A stretch of 64,000 nt of DNA from Ochotona curzoniae (Eukaryota; Chordata; Mammalia; Lagomorpha; Ochotonidae): NCBI RefSeq assembly GCF_017591425.1, contig NW_024466307.1:2540001-2604000 (forward strand), in the 5' to 3' direction. Positions within the stretch are counted from its first letter, which is position 1. Every line of letters begins with the position of its first letter. Shown in pieces: positions 36,545-48,715 of the stretch. A program made the translations under genes and the position numbers. The notes below the pieces were generated by a model. That model had not been told where the DNA came from. It ran no database searches and was given only the letters and a program-made list of their open reading frames with translations.

Positions 36545-37480
36545 CCGTCAGGAAGGGACCAGATGGCAATGTAAATTAGTGCAGTCATTATGGAAAATAA
36601 GTATGGAACTTTCTCAGAAAGTTAAAAATAGAACGACAGTACGAGGCAGTAATCCCATGCGGGTATATAAACAGGACACGCGCTCTGTCACACGTCTGCA
36701 CGCCCACCGCGGCGCCAGTCACACCACCACGACCCGGAAATGTCCGTCAGCTGACGAGCGGTGAAGAAAGTGTAGCACACACATGGAGTATTACTCAGCT
36801 GTAACAAAGGATGAAGTTGGGGCCAGTGCTGTGGCGTAGTGCATAAAGCTGCTGCGTACGACGCAGCCATGTCACAGGGGCGTGTGTTCTTGTCCTGGTG
36901 ACTCCACTGTGGCCTGGCCAAAGCAGGGGAGGCTCGGGCCTCTGTCACCCATGAGAGACAATGATGAGGCTCCTGGCTCCTGGCTTCCACCAGGCCACTG
37001 CAGCAATGTGGGGGGATGAAACAGAGACCTGTCTCTCCCTCTCTCTAGTTCTCTGTAACTCTGAATTTCAAAATAAATAGATCTTTTTTTTTTTTTTAAG
37101 GATGAAACCCTGTCATTTGTGACAGCATAGAAAAGCACGCAGGAACGGAAGGGCATTCTCAGAGCCGTCACCTGAAAAGACCGGCCTCGTGTAAGCTGCA
37201 AGGTGGCCGGCAGTGACCAGAGCCAGGGGAGGTGGAGAGAGGAAGGGGGCAGCTTGGGCTGCAGGTCATGTTCAGCTAGATGCTCAGAGTAAGCGCTGGG
37301 GTTCCAGTGCACAGCAGGTGACTGCAGTCCACAGTCATGCACTGTCATCTCAAGACGGCTGAAAGCCAGGATGATACGTGCCCACACCACAAAGAAATCA
37401 CCTGGGTGATGGATGCGCTGGTTACTCAGCACCTACATGGGTTTATAGTAAACCATCTCATTGAGTCCCCATAGAAGAAT
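36545..37480 (+). mobile_element. L1 LINE 3'-end fragment split by a SINE
   Basis: The left piece has 'cattatggaaaataagtatgg', 'agttaaaaatagaac' and 'ggagtattactcagctgtaa', the classic order of the L1 ORF2 end. After the SINE the text resumes 'ggatgaaaccctgtcatttg', again L1. The coding frame is broken by many changes. Confidence 0.78.
36819..37097 (+). mobile_element. C-repeat SINE inserted in the L1 fragment
   Basis: It starts ggggccagtgctgtggcgta and ends with a T-rich variant of the tail (agatctttttttttttttt). A direct repeat, aaggatgaa, flanks it just before 36819 and at 37098-37106. The same bases belong to the L1 host sequence, which fixes the insertion order as L1 first, SINE second. 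Confidence 0.88.
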
Positions 37481-38236
37481 GATTCTTTTGTGTTAATCAA
37501 AAATAAAAACAAGAAGAGACCAGAATATGGTGACGATCAACCAGCTTGCCTCTCACAGTTTTGCTAGGAAAGAAAAACAAAGCCAGCTTCTAACCACATA
37601 CTGCAGCATACTCACTGCGAGTCCATCCAGAGGCTAAGAGCTTGGTGCGCCCGCAGCACACATCTCCTCACATAGAAACTGATAAAAGTAGTAAAGCATG
37701 CCTATTCTACAGCACTGGTGGTTAACAATTAAAGCTGGGGATTTAGAATTTCAGGACAAAGTCTAGCTTCAAACGTGGTCATCTGAAATGCTGCTTACCT
37801 GTGAATACAGAAATTGTGACGTCGGATAAAGTGCACCAGTGTGAACGCGGAGACAGCAGTTCCTGGCTATTACAGATGAGCCATAACTATCATTATATTT
37901 TAAGAAAATGTGACATTTCATTTGGTGTACTGTAATTGAACACTTATCATTTGTCAGTTATTGTTCTATTTCACTTCATAGAGCAAGACATGATTTTTCA
38001 AAAAATGAAAGGCAAATTATTTTTTCATGCCAACTACTAAACTTGTGTAAAATTCTAATATGCAATGTTAAAGTAAGAGAAAAAAAATAACCAAGAACAA
38101 ACCTCTTCTAGTTTAACTCCACATGGTTACAGTCAGTCTAGGAAGAACACTGGATCTCAATCCCAAAGCATGCCAACTGCTGCCATGTGCAAGTTGCTCT
38201 TGTGACTAAAAGCCAGGCTTAGGAAGTAACCAGTCT

Positions 38237-38533
38237 TTCTAAAGATTTAGAGAAATGTTTAAAGAGTTAGAGAAATGGAGAGAGAGAGAGAGAGAGATCT
38301 TCCACCCGCAGGATCACTCCTTAGACGGCTGCAGTGGCTGGAACTGAGCTGATCCAAAGCCAGGGCCAGGAGTCTCCTCCAGGTCTCAAATGTAGGACTT
38401 GAGCCACTGTCCACTGCTCTTCCAGGCCAACAGCAGGGGGCTGGGCGGGAGGTGGAGTAGCCGGAACATGCCCATTTGGCACGCTGGCACCACAGGTATA
38501 GGCTCAATTTGCTGGGCTGTGGTGCCAGCCCCA
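38237..38533 (-). mobile_element. C-repeat SINE, minus strand
   Basis: It contains 'ttagagaaatggagagagag', 'gatcttccacccgcaggatc', 'aacagcagggggctgggcgg' and a 'gctgggctgtggtgccagcc' head. The 'agcagggggctg' part by chance approaches a CTCF core. Confidence 0.85.
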
Positions 38534-38799
38534 GGAAGTCACCGTTCTGACTGATCACAGAACACAGTATCACAACGAACAGCCACACCTAGGCTTGTGT
38601 AGGGATATCTTCTAGAACACTGAGCATGTTTATGAAGTAACAAAATTCACTGGTTTCTTTCTCAATTTTAGTTGACTAAAGAATAAATGTTTTATTTTTG
38701 TGTGTGTGAAAAACGTTTATTTTCTTCTAACCTGGAACACCAACAACTGGACCTGCTGGGCAGGCCTGTGGGCCAGCCGCCGCTTTGGTGCCTCCCCCA

Positions 38800-39010
38800 T
38801 AGACCCAGAGTCTGGTCTGAGTCCTGCGGAGGAGATCTGGACAGAGGTCCTGGCCCCCGGCTTCTGCCGCCCACCCCCTCCCCCCCCCAGCTTCTGCCGC
38901 CCCCCGGCTTCTGCGGGTATTTGCAGAAACAGTGGCTGGAAGATCTCTCTCTCCTCTCTCCCTCTCTTTCTGCACGTGTGTTTCAAATACATGAATACAT
39001 TTTAAAAATG
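38800..39010 (+). mobile_element. Degenerate C-repeat SINE with a C-rich internal expansion
   Basis: The 3' end 'ggctggaagatctctctctc' to 'tttcaaatacatgaatac' fits a C-repeat. The middle is replaced by repeats of 'cttctgccgccc' and a C-tract at about 38872-38888. Confidence 0.5.
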
Positions 39011-40020
39011 GAAAAATTCAGTGACTTTCTTTGGGCAAATGACTTTTTTATTTTTGGCAGGATATTGACTGAAACGTCCTGGGTTTCTCCCTTCAGTGTT
39101 CTTCATAATGATATTCTCTGTCCCTCCCCACCCCCCACACACTATTTAAAAGAGAAGCACAATGAGTAATTCAGATGAGGATTTAAGCATGCTCAATCTT
39201 TGAAATGTCTTATGAATGTTCATTGTATCTCTCAAATACAATTTAATAAACTCAACCAAAATATCCAGCTGATTCGCTCTGCCATCAAGAACGTGTTTTA
39301 AATGCTGCAGTACAGCAGTAACCACAGCACAGGAAGGCAGGCACATCAGAAAGTGAACAACCTTGCCATGTGAGAAAGAAAACAAGCAAAGAATACAATG
39401 GCATCTTTGCCCATGATCTAAGGGGGAGGGGGCACAAAGAGAAGCCAGTGGAATCCCCAGCACGGAGCTGACAACAGCAAAGTTAAAGCAAAGAACTCCT
39501 CCGAGCAGCAGCTCAGGTCCGGGGACCAGGGAGGCACTGCTGAGCACCGCCCTGCAGGCCTACCAAGATGCCCCAGCTTCCTTCAGTGGTGGGGAGTCCT
39601 CTCTCTCACCCTGCACACTCTGGGCGTCTTGGTAGGCCTCTCAAACCCTCTCACACAGTAGGAACAAAAACAATTTATGCCTAGAAATTATAAACTAAGT
39701 AAGAACCAAATGTTGGGAATAAGAACTTCAGGCAGCAGGGAAGACTGCAATTTCTTGGCTTTCGTTGCTAGAATTTCTGACACCTGCTTCAAGTTGATGC
39801 CTTAATTCATATGATGAACTTCTCCATGATTTCAGGATGCACAAAAAATTCGTTAGCCCCTCCTCATGAGTGTGTATTAACCATCCGTACTATTTTTAAG
39901 ACAAATCCAGGTGCTGCCAAAGACAGCTGAAAGCTGGGGCCTTTCAGAGGTGATCAGGTCATGGTAGGTGGGGGTGTCCATTAAACACGCAGACGGAGGG
40001 AGTGTCTTCACTTCTGCCTT

Positions 40021-40209
40021 TGGCCACAGGAGGACGCAGGACAGGGCTCACGGCCAGGGGAGGACGCAGGACAGGCTCACGGCCACAGGAGAACACAGGA
40101 CAGGCTCACGGCCACAGGAGGACGCAGGACAGGCTCACGGCCACAGGGAGGACGCAGGACAGGCCTCACCTGCCATGGGAGGACGCAGGACAGGCCTCAC
40201 GGCCACGAG
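40021..40209. repeat. 29-bp minisatellite, about six copies
   Basis: The unit is near GGCCACAGGAGGACGCAGGA plus CAGGCTCAC. Copies vary by a few bases and small indels, such as 'cagggctcac', 'gagaacacagg' and 'cctgccatggg'. It is the most diverged of the minisatellites here. Confidence 0.9.
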
Positions 40210-40535
40210 GCGCCGGGCCTTGAGCTCACACTTTCCAGCCTCCAGAACTAGATCAGCCCCTGTTCTCTATCAGCTGCCCAGGCCCGGGGAGCCCGCACAG
40301 GAGCACAGACCAGATCACCACAGAAGCCACACACAGGTTTTGCTCTGTGAGGCATTTTTTAAAAAAACGTGTTACATGTTGCCTTAGAGAGTTTAATGCA
40401 AAGCCTAGTGAAACATTTTGGCTGTCGTGAACACATATCATTTATCAAACTAAGAAGTCTTCCTGTGCCTAGCACACACAGATGTGCTCACACAGTTTCG
40501 AAAGATGCCAAGAGCAAGAAGACCTGCCTTTTGGG

Positions 40536-40840
40536 CCCGACACAGTAGCCTAGTGGCTAAGTCCTGGCGTTGCATCCACTGGGATCCCATATAGGTGCCA
40601 GTTCATTCCCCGGCTGCTCCACTTCCCTTCCAGCTCCCTGCTTGTGGCCTGGGAGGACAGTGGAGGATGACCCAAAGCCTTGGGACTCTGCACCCATGGG
40701 GGAGACCCAGACGAGGCGCGTGGCTTCGGATCGGCTCAGCTCTGGCTATTGTGGCCCCTTGGGGAGTGAACCAGCAGATGGAAGGTCTTTCTCTTTCTCT
40801 TTGCATATCTGTATTTCCAATAAAAATAAACACATAAATA
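40536..40840 (+). mobile_element. Pika-type C-repeat SINE, plus strand
   Basis: It starts tgggcccgacacagtagcct, then 'gtggctaagtcctggcgttg', 'gggatcccatataggtgcc' and 'cttgtggcctgggaggacag', and ends ccaataaaaataaacacata. It is nearly full length. Confidence 0.9.
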
Positions 40841-41054
40841 ATTTCTCTCAGATACGTAATCAAATATCCATTATTCTGTGTGTATTTTTCTTAGCTTTAT
40901 CATTTCATACTGTCTCTGATTTCTGTTCTTTGCCCTCAATATGTAAAATACATTTATTGCTGATGCTTGTCTTACGTATCTTAATGGTCTTCCTTAGCCC
41001 AAACTTTTCTGTTATGTTGTCATTGTGGATTCGAGCCTATCAAAAGTGACTTTC

Positions 41055-41397
41055 CTGGGACCAACACTGTGGCATAGTAGGCAAAGCCATTGCTTGTGGT
41101 GTTGGGATCCCGTTTGGATACCAGTTCGAAACCAAGATGTTCCACTTACAATCTGGTCCCTTGCTAATGTGCCTGGGGAAGCAGCAGAAGACGCCTGAGT
41201 GCTTGAGGCTCCTCAAGCACAGAGAGACCTGGAGACTCTCTCCTGGCTCCTGGCTTTGGCCTGGCCCAGCTTTGGCCACTGTGGCCATTTGAGACTGAAT
41301 CAATGGACGGAAGATCTCTCTCTCTCTCTCTCTTCTCCTTCTCCCGTCTTCTCACTCACTTTTCCTCTCTTCTATCTCCATTCCTCCAATTTTCAAA

Positions 41398-41428
<31 letters not shown>

Positions 41429-41441
41429 ATACATCTTTTTA
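41055..41441 (+). mobile_element. C-repeat SINE, plus strand, with expanded CT and ATAA tail
   Basis: It starts ctgggaccaacactgtggca. An 11-bp direct repeat, aaaagtgactt, at 41042-41052 and 41442-41452 marks the ends. The 3' part has a long CT-rich stretch and a tail that has grown into a tetranucleotide run. Confidence 0.92.
41394..41432. repeat. (AAAT)n microsatellite in a SINE tail
   Basis: About nine AAAT-type units make up the tail of the SINE that ends at 41441. Confidence 0.92.
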
Positions 41442-43146
41442 AAAAGTGACTTGCCTTTCCATATTTAGTAATCACAGCCTTAAGTGATTATATTGCAAAG
41501 CTGAACTTTCCTTTAATTGTATTCATATAATAAACCACCTTACGGCCATTTATTTAAAAAACTCATGCTATGTTTCACTTCACATTGATTTGTTAGCAGG
41601 AAAATCCTTCAAAATGCACTTAATGATATATGTTTAAAATTAGGATTTTTTTTTTCTTTCTCCTTAGTTTTAGAAGTATGAGAGTTGAGACAGACTGTCC
41701 TGTTTCCCTTCCCCCTTCCTCTCTCACGGCCCAGTCCTCTGACAAACACCTGGAACTTTTGTCCTCTCTTTTGTAATCACGACTTTTGACCCCTATAGGT
41801 CATTTGATAACTACACTTCCAGAATCAAAAATTATAAGCTCCGATCTTATCTGCTTCTATGCCACGCATTTCTCAGTGGACACTGCTGCTCTCCTAGCTC
41901 TCACACAGCTGCAACGTCCCTTCAGGTCCTCAGGGCCCCAGCTGCTGCTGTTACCTAATATTTAGTCTTGCAGAATGGTGTGTCACCATTTGCCTTTTTG
42001 CTTCTTGGGATAGAATCTGCTTTCTTCTTGTAAAGATTTGAAGCACATTTCCTTGCGAGTTACAGGTGTCAAATGTTCCTATTCCACATATTCTGATGAA
42101 GCAAACAGGAGTCAGTCAGTGGCCTCACTTAGTTCCAATGGCTTCTAGAAAGAACCAGCTCTAAATTTCAGAGTGAGTTTAGGTGTTCCCATTCTTGGGG
42201 CCTCCTGAAGGCAGTTACATTTCAGTAGAGGAAGCCTCGGGAGGACCCTCAAACGACAGCCAAGCACAGCAGCTGGGTTGGGGACTCCACAGCCTATGGT
42301 CCCTACTTTAACACTGTTCCCTGCACCTGGACTCGGGCCTTACTCCTTGTGTCAAAGGAAGGGATGGGGCGGTCCACTTATTCCGTCTGCTAGATTCCTC
42401 GACTCGAGCTTCCACTCAACTAGTACTCAATGTCTTGAAGACCTGTGCGGACACTGGGTAAAGTTCTTTCCTGGTCCTCTTTTTTAGGAGTTAGTTGGCC
42501 TCTGCACTTCCATATTCAGGGCTGGGTCCCCACTTCATACTGGATTCCCTTCATACCAAGTGGCTGTTCACCTAAGCAGATCCCATCCCCTAAGTGCTTC
42601 TTCTGTTTTTTTTTTTATTCCCCCACAAGCACTTTGCATTGTTCTATCCGGTCTTGAGGATGACTATCCTGCACAGCTCGCAGCTTACAAGTTCTAAGGC
42701 CACACGGAAGATCTGCTTCTTGCCAATGGCTGCCGAGAGTCCGCTCTCAGTCACTGACACCCTTATCTGGGAAAGGGCTTCCCTCAGAATCCAGGGACAC
42801 ATGTCCATGCTTGAAGCCCCACAGCATTTCTGCTGAAGATGTTCTTTTAGAAATCTCCACCACACAGCGGATTATAATCATGGAGGTATAGTCTGAATTA
42901 GCAATACACATCACTGTAATTTTTTACTTGTGTGTTTTGATTTTTTTCCAAGAAAGTAATCACGGTATGCTCATCTTTTTAAAACGCTGTCTTATTTATA
43001 ACTCACTAACAAGTTAGAAAAAAACTAGTATCTTCTAGGAAATAACTTTTTCTTCTGAAATTTGCAGAAGTTAAACTCATGGAAAAAGTTCAAGCCGATC
43101 GCATGGAGTTGCCCCCGGACAGCAGTGTCGGTGTGGGTCTGAAATC

Positions 43147-43232
43147 ATGTGCAGCTAACATAAGGGGGCTTCAAGGGGGCTGCAGGAAAATGGAATAAAG
43201 CTCGTGCATTTTCCATGAACTTTGTAAAGCCT
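43147..43232. mobile_element. Palindromic mariner-type MITE remnant
   Basis: The left arm 'agggggcttcaagggggctg' with 'aggaaaatggaataaagc' and the right arm 'gcattttccatgaactttg' with 'taaagcctcc' are inverted relatives of one terminus. The whole is about 85 bp, so little or no internal sequence is left. Confidence 0.5.
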
Positions 43233-44585
43233 CCACGTACAACATTAAATATTAAATTCTATCTAGAATAAACCAGCATATGTGCTTAAGCAGAAATTTT
43301 AAAAGGTTTTAAAATAACATTTTAATTAACTTCACCATATAACAATATTTTAGTATATTTTCCATCACTGAGTAATTTTATTCCAAACAAGTTCTTATTA
43401 CCGGTAAAAAGAGACCTTGAAAGTAACTTGAACAGAAATACTACTGCTTTGTTTTAAATGGAAACCACTGTTTCCTTAAAAGTGTCATAACAGGTGCTAA
43501 CCTGGGGGATGAAGACTACCCAGCAGTAAAGAACAATGCTAGCTCCCAACAGTTCCACATGGGAAATATGAGTGGACCACTGAGCCCGCCTTCTCCCTGG
43601 GTTTGGCTCACATCCAGGCAGCGCTACCTGAGTCTCTGCTTGTGTGTTACGCCGCCGACTTGCTGCTACAGAATGGAGCCAACCCATGTCACACCTGCCA
43701 GCTTGTTGTACAGCCTTACAGACATGGGCAGAGCCGCACACGTGGCCTGTGCAGCTAAGTCATATGTTAGGACGTAATCTAAAAATGTCTTAACAGAAGT
43801 CTTAGAGAACCCACACGGAACAGACTAAAAACATGAGAAACACAGCCATGAATTGGTGCTTTCTGAAAAAATGGATATGCAAAATAAACAACAGAAATGT
43901 CATAGATTTGCTTTGAGAAGAAAAACAAAACCACTTCTGGGACAGTGGTTGATACATATTGGGCCAAACTGCCACCCACCCTTTTTTTTTTTTGCAGCCT
44001 CCAGCCACAGTATTCTGCAGCCTCTGGTGCTCAAACTGGAAACTGGCAGAAGGAAGATGGTTAAACAAAGCTGCAATATGAATTGGTGACTTTTTTTTTT
44101 AAAGAAACAAACACAGGATTCCATTACAGTTGGCTGCCGTCCGTTCGCAGCCACACACTGAGCTCTCAGGCACGTTCTTGATCCTCTGCTACCAGTTCTG
44201 CAAGCACTGGATTTCCTCCTCGGGAGCTAAGTGCCTGAGGCCGCTGTATCTATCTGGGATAGACTCAGGACAAGAACTTCTCATTCTCAAATAGTTCATT
44301 TGCTTTTGGGGAAGAAGCAAGATTCACATGTAGCACATGGGCTACAAAGGTAATAAAGAGGTTGGAAAAAGAGCTGTGAGTCAAATTTCAAATTTTGACT
44401 TTCAATGAAAATATGTGAAAATGGCAGCTTTTAAAATAAAACGTAACTGCAAAACTTTGAGGATTTTTAAGTGATAATATGATTGTCTTAGGATTTTACA
44501 TGGTTTAAATCAATTATTCTAGGTAGGGATTTTCATTCATTAGCACATTGTTAAAATCCAGCAAAAATTTGCAACTATTACATTA

Positions 44586-44835
44586 GGGGCTTCAAAAAGT
44601 TCACGGCAACAAATTTTTATTTATTTGAAATGCAAAGAGAGTGAGAGAGAGAGAGAGCGAGAGAGAGAGAGAGAGAGAGAGAAACCTCCTGTCTGCCCCC
44701 CAGCACTCACAGTAGCTGGAGTGGCCGTGTCAGAGCTGGGAGCCAGGGCCTCAAGCTGCATTTCCCACATGGCACTGAGTCACTGCCCGCTGCTGCCCGA
44801 GGTGTGTGTGAGCGGGAAGCTAGAGCTGTGACAGC
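44586..44835 (-). mobile_element. C-repeat SINE, minus strand, joined to a mariner-type terminus
   Basis: A mariner-like end, 'ggggcttcaaaaagttcacgg' (44586-44606), runs directly into 'tttttatttatttgaaatgc', an expanded (GA)n run and the reversed body 'gtgtgagcgggaagctagag'. The SINE head is missing or diverged. Confidence 0.72.
44637..44682. repeat. (GA)n microsatellite in a SINE
   Basis: About 22 GA units with one GC interruption, growing from the CT tract of the minus-strand SINE. Confidence 0.9.
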
Positions 44836-47800
44836 AATGACTGGCTAAGTGACACAGGTGCACTAAGCTGCACTAACCTGCACCTGCTGCACCTGTTGTT
44901 GGTCCTGTGTGACCATCTAACGCCATCTCCCCGCCGCGTGGCGGATGATACTGTGCTGAGCAGACCGTGTTCCAGTTCTCCGGAGCTTGTCACTGCAGAG
45001 AAGAAACCGGATGCTCACACACCTAACTATGCACCAAAGTGATAAAGCGGGGGACGGAAGATTTCAGGACCTTAGGAGACTTCCCAGAAGAAGCTGTAAA
45101 GCTGAAACCCGAAGAAAGACCTGGAAATAAGGAGGTTAATAAGGAATTAGAGTCAGACAACTGAATTAAAGTGCTGCAAATCCCAAGGAACAGAGAGCAG
45201 AGCCCGGAGTCAGAACACAGCTGAGGACAGGACGCCAACGCGTGGTCTGGGATGATTTGGGCTTTATCACGGGATCGACAGGAAGTCGGAAGTGCATGGC
45301 CATCAGCTCTATTCTTTACCAGGTCACTGTGGTAGCTCTCCTGAGCAACGGGGCAGACAAGAGGACGACCAGGTTCCTTCGGGACCAGCACAGGTGTCTG
45401 GCTGAGCAGCGTGGACAGTGGGGAGTCACACCGATGGTGCTGCCGTGAGAAGATGCCGGGAGCTCACAGGGCTGATGGGGGTGGGGAGCGGGCAGGAGAG
45501 GGCTGAGCGAGGCACTGCAGTGAGAAGGGCTTCTTGGGCCGTGCCCCTGGGTTGGGAAAGGGTGGAACAGAGGCAGGGCAGAGGCTGGCCTTCAACCTGC
45601 ACATCTGCCGCTCTAAGAACCTTTACTGACAGCACTGTTCCTGGAGAAGTCTCCAGAAAGGAAATTCCTCACTTCCCCATTTGTTTAATAACCTTACTGA
45701 CCTTGCGTGAGAAACTCGTTTCTTCTCATTTAAGTCCCTCTCTTAATAGTTTTCCCATAGCATAAACAATCGACCACCTTACGGTATATAATTAATTATA
45801 GCAGCGCCATCAGCAAACAAGGAATAAAAACACATAGCTTCCGCAACTCTCCCATAAATTCAACTGTAATAGCCGCAACATTAAACTGAATTTTTCTGTT
45901 TTGAGTCTGAAAACAGCACTGAAGGTCCAGGCCTGTTTGCTTGCCTTGAACACAAAGCATTTAATAGTGTCTGGCATGGAACTCAGCAGAAGTTGGCTAG
46001 ACTTAAACTAGAGCTGTTACGATGACATGTTTTGTGTCTGACTAAAGTCAATGTTGTGTCATTTATGGAATTAATAAGCTCTATAATTCACCCAATAATT
46101 CCAAAATTCTAAAATTCTAGTCTATAAAACTGAAATTCTGCAAGCAGTGCTATCTTAAATCTAAAGTACTCTGAGCTGCTTTATAAGTAAGTGTTTCGAG
46201 TTCCTGAAAGAGAAATTGGCAGAAGTCCTCGTGGCTGGTTCTTGCTTCACTGTTGTCTAAACAGGCTCAGTGAGTTTTAAAGGACATTAAAGTGAAATAA
46301 ATTGTACGAGCTTTTGTCAGTATTCACTGTCAGTGATAGAGATGAATCAGTGGTACCATTACACAGTGAAATGTCAACTGATTTTGCTATCATGTCATCT
46401 GAACAGAAATCTCACTACTGTACAATGGCCACATGATTCATTTTCTGGCTCTAGTATTAATATATGGCTGTCAATCACATAGAACATTAAGTTAACAAGA
46501 TTTTAGATATCATCTTGAAAAATAAAGCCAGAGAGTCATATTTTTTTTTTATTATGAAATCACAATCAGTGACCACTCAACCAGGCAAATAAATAAATAA
46601 AATATAAGCCAAAAAGAATACGTAGGTGCAGGGAGGGCTCAACTCAGTAATACACAGGATGATTTGTAAAAGTACAAAGAAAAGTTAGTAAATGTATTTT
46701 AAATCTAAGGTATTGAAGGACTTCCTAAAAACTGATGTACTCAGTAGACCAAAATTAAATTTGCCTGGATCTCTCAAGCTTAATTTAATTAACACTTAAT
46801 GAAGTTCCCATTTCCTCAAATAGGAACTTGACATTAAGGCCAGCATCTCTCCCATCTTGGGCCCAAGTGGCACCTGCCAAATGGAGTGAAGTGACATGCA
46901 AAGTTTTCAATTTTCGGTAAACAGAAATAAATGACTACATCACACTGTAAGGTCATATTTATTCAAGTATAATACAGAATAGTAAAAACACACGTAGGTG
47001 GTAAAACCATGGCTGATTCCTTGATGGGAGCTGACATAGGGAGCAAGGAGAAACATCTCAGAAGGGACTGAGCCTTGAGAAGACGCTCTCGTAAGTCTAG
47101 GACCATGAGCTCAGTGCAAAGCATCACGCATCCATTCTGCGTTAGCGCAGATCCCGGGCTTTCTGCCTGCAGCAGCCCATCTTTCTGCCCACAGCGACTC
47201 CAAGCTGCAGCTCTGCGGAGTCTCCCATGACAGGCTCAGCCCTCCCGACAAACCTTGGGGAGACCACAACCTTCCCCGAGGCACTGATAGCTCAGACTTC
47301 AGCTCATGCTAGATGCTTTCTGAAACCACAGTAAAGGGAAAACCTCTGTACCTGGGGTTAACTTCATGGAAGCCAGTCAAGGTTAGAATAAATCTTACAG
47401 AAAAGCTAAACTGATGCAAAGGAATAAAGATAGTTCAGATTAAAACAACAGCTTGAATATGTACAAAGACAGTCATGATCTTGGAATTAAAGAAGTTAGG
47501 GACTATTATTCTCTCTCTAGTCATGAGCAGGAAAAGGTACCTATGAGGGAAGACCAGGTACTGGGAATTCTTGAACAGAAAGATATGCTCAATTCAGCAA
47601 GTCACAGGGAGTTATTGCAAGTTTCCAGGATGAGAATCAACTCAATAACCCAATGACAGTGATACTTCTCTGGCAGTGAGGAAAGGAAAGAAGAATGAGG
47701 AAATGCTGGGCCCACTGACACAGCATCAACAGTGGGAGACATGGGTGGCAGAACTGTGACAGACAGAGCGATCAGGGTGATGAGAAAGAAAGGGGAGAGA

Positions 47801-48121
47801 GAAAGGGTCGGATCAGGCTGCAGTCCAACAACAAAGATTCAGGATCCCGAAACTCTGCAACAATGGCTCCTTCCCAGTCACTGTGGATACCAGCAGAACC
47901 TCCCTTACCGAGGCGCTATGGGAGGAGATGAGTGAATTCAGGGAAGACAGTTGTAACAATGTCTGCAGAAGTAAGGGACCAATGCATATTAGCTATTACT
48001 CCTACATGATTGGCTGAGTCTGAGCTGATACACAGTGGGAGATTTAAGAACAGTGGGAAAAGAAGCAGTTAAGTTATGCATGAGAGGGCCAGGATAAATA
48101 GCTAAGGTATTTATTTCCTTT

Positions 48122-48370
48122 TTAAAAATTTTTATTTACTTGCTGGTGAAACAGGGAGAAAAAGAGCGAGTGCATGTGGACATGCAAGTGTACGGTCGCC
48201 TGCTGGTTTACTTCCCCGATGTCTGTCACAGGGCTGGCCCAGGCCCAGGCTGGGAGGTCTCCCAAGTGGGTGGCAGCAGCCCAATTACTTGAGCTGTCAC
48301 TAATGCCTCCTCAGGTGTGCATGAGCAGGAAGCTAGGGTCAGGACTAGGAGGTGGGAAGGAAGAGAATAT
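48122..48370 (-). mobile_element. Old C-repeat SINE, minus strand
   Basis: T-rich start, 'aaaaatttttatttacttgc', 'cagggctggcccaggccc' and 'atgagcaggaagctagggtc' fit a reversed C-repeat. It is strongly diverged. Confidence 0.7.
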
Positions 48371-48441
48371 TCTATGAAAAAAAGAAAGCTTTGGAAGTCA
48401 AGAAAGCAGACAATTCCAATTGGGTGATTAAAATTTTTGAG

Positions 48442-48715
48442 TGAGTGGCTTGTGTTGTGGCATATGGGGTAAAGCCTCAGCCTGTGACACCATTGTCCCT
48501 TATGGGTGTCAATTACAAAGTCCTGGCTGCTCTACTTCCAACCTGGCTCCCTGCTAATGCACTGGGAAAAGCAGTGGAAAATAGCCCACCCAAGTGTTTG
48601 TGCCTCAGCCACTCACATGGGAGAAGCAAATGAAGTCCTTGGTTCCTGGCTTTGGTCTAGCTCAATGCTGGTTGTTGTGGCAACCTGAGAGAATGAACCA
48701 GTAGATGGAAAAGCT
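48442..48715 (+). mobile_element. Old C-repeat SINE, plus strand
   Basis: It shows 'gtgttgtggcatatggggta', 'ggctgctctacttccaacc', 'ggctccctgctaatgcactg' and 'aatgaaccagtagatgg'. The tail is lost. It lies only about 70 bp after a minus-strand copy, making an inverted pair. Confidence 0.78.

Noticed and set aside
38430..38443. CTCF-like core acagcagggggctg
   Set aside because: It is part of a minus-strand SINE body that normally reads agcagggagctgg. The resemblance is probably one chance substitution.
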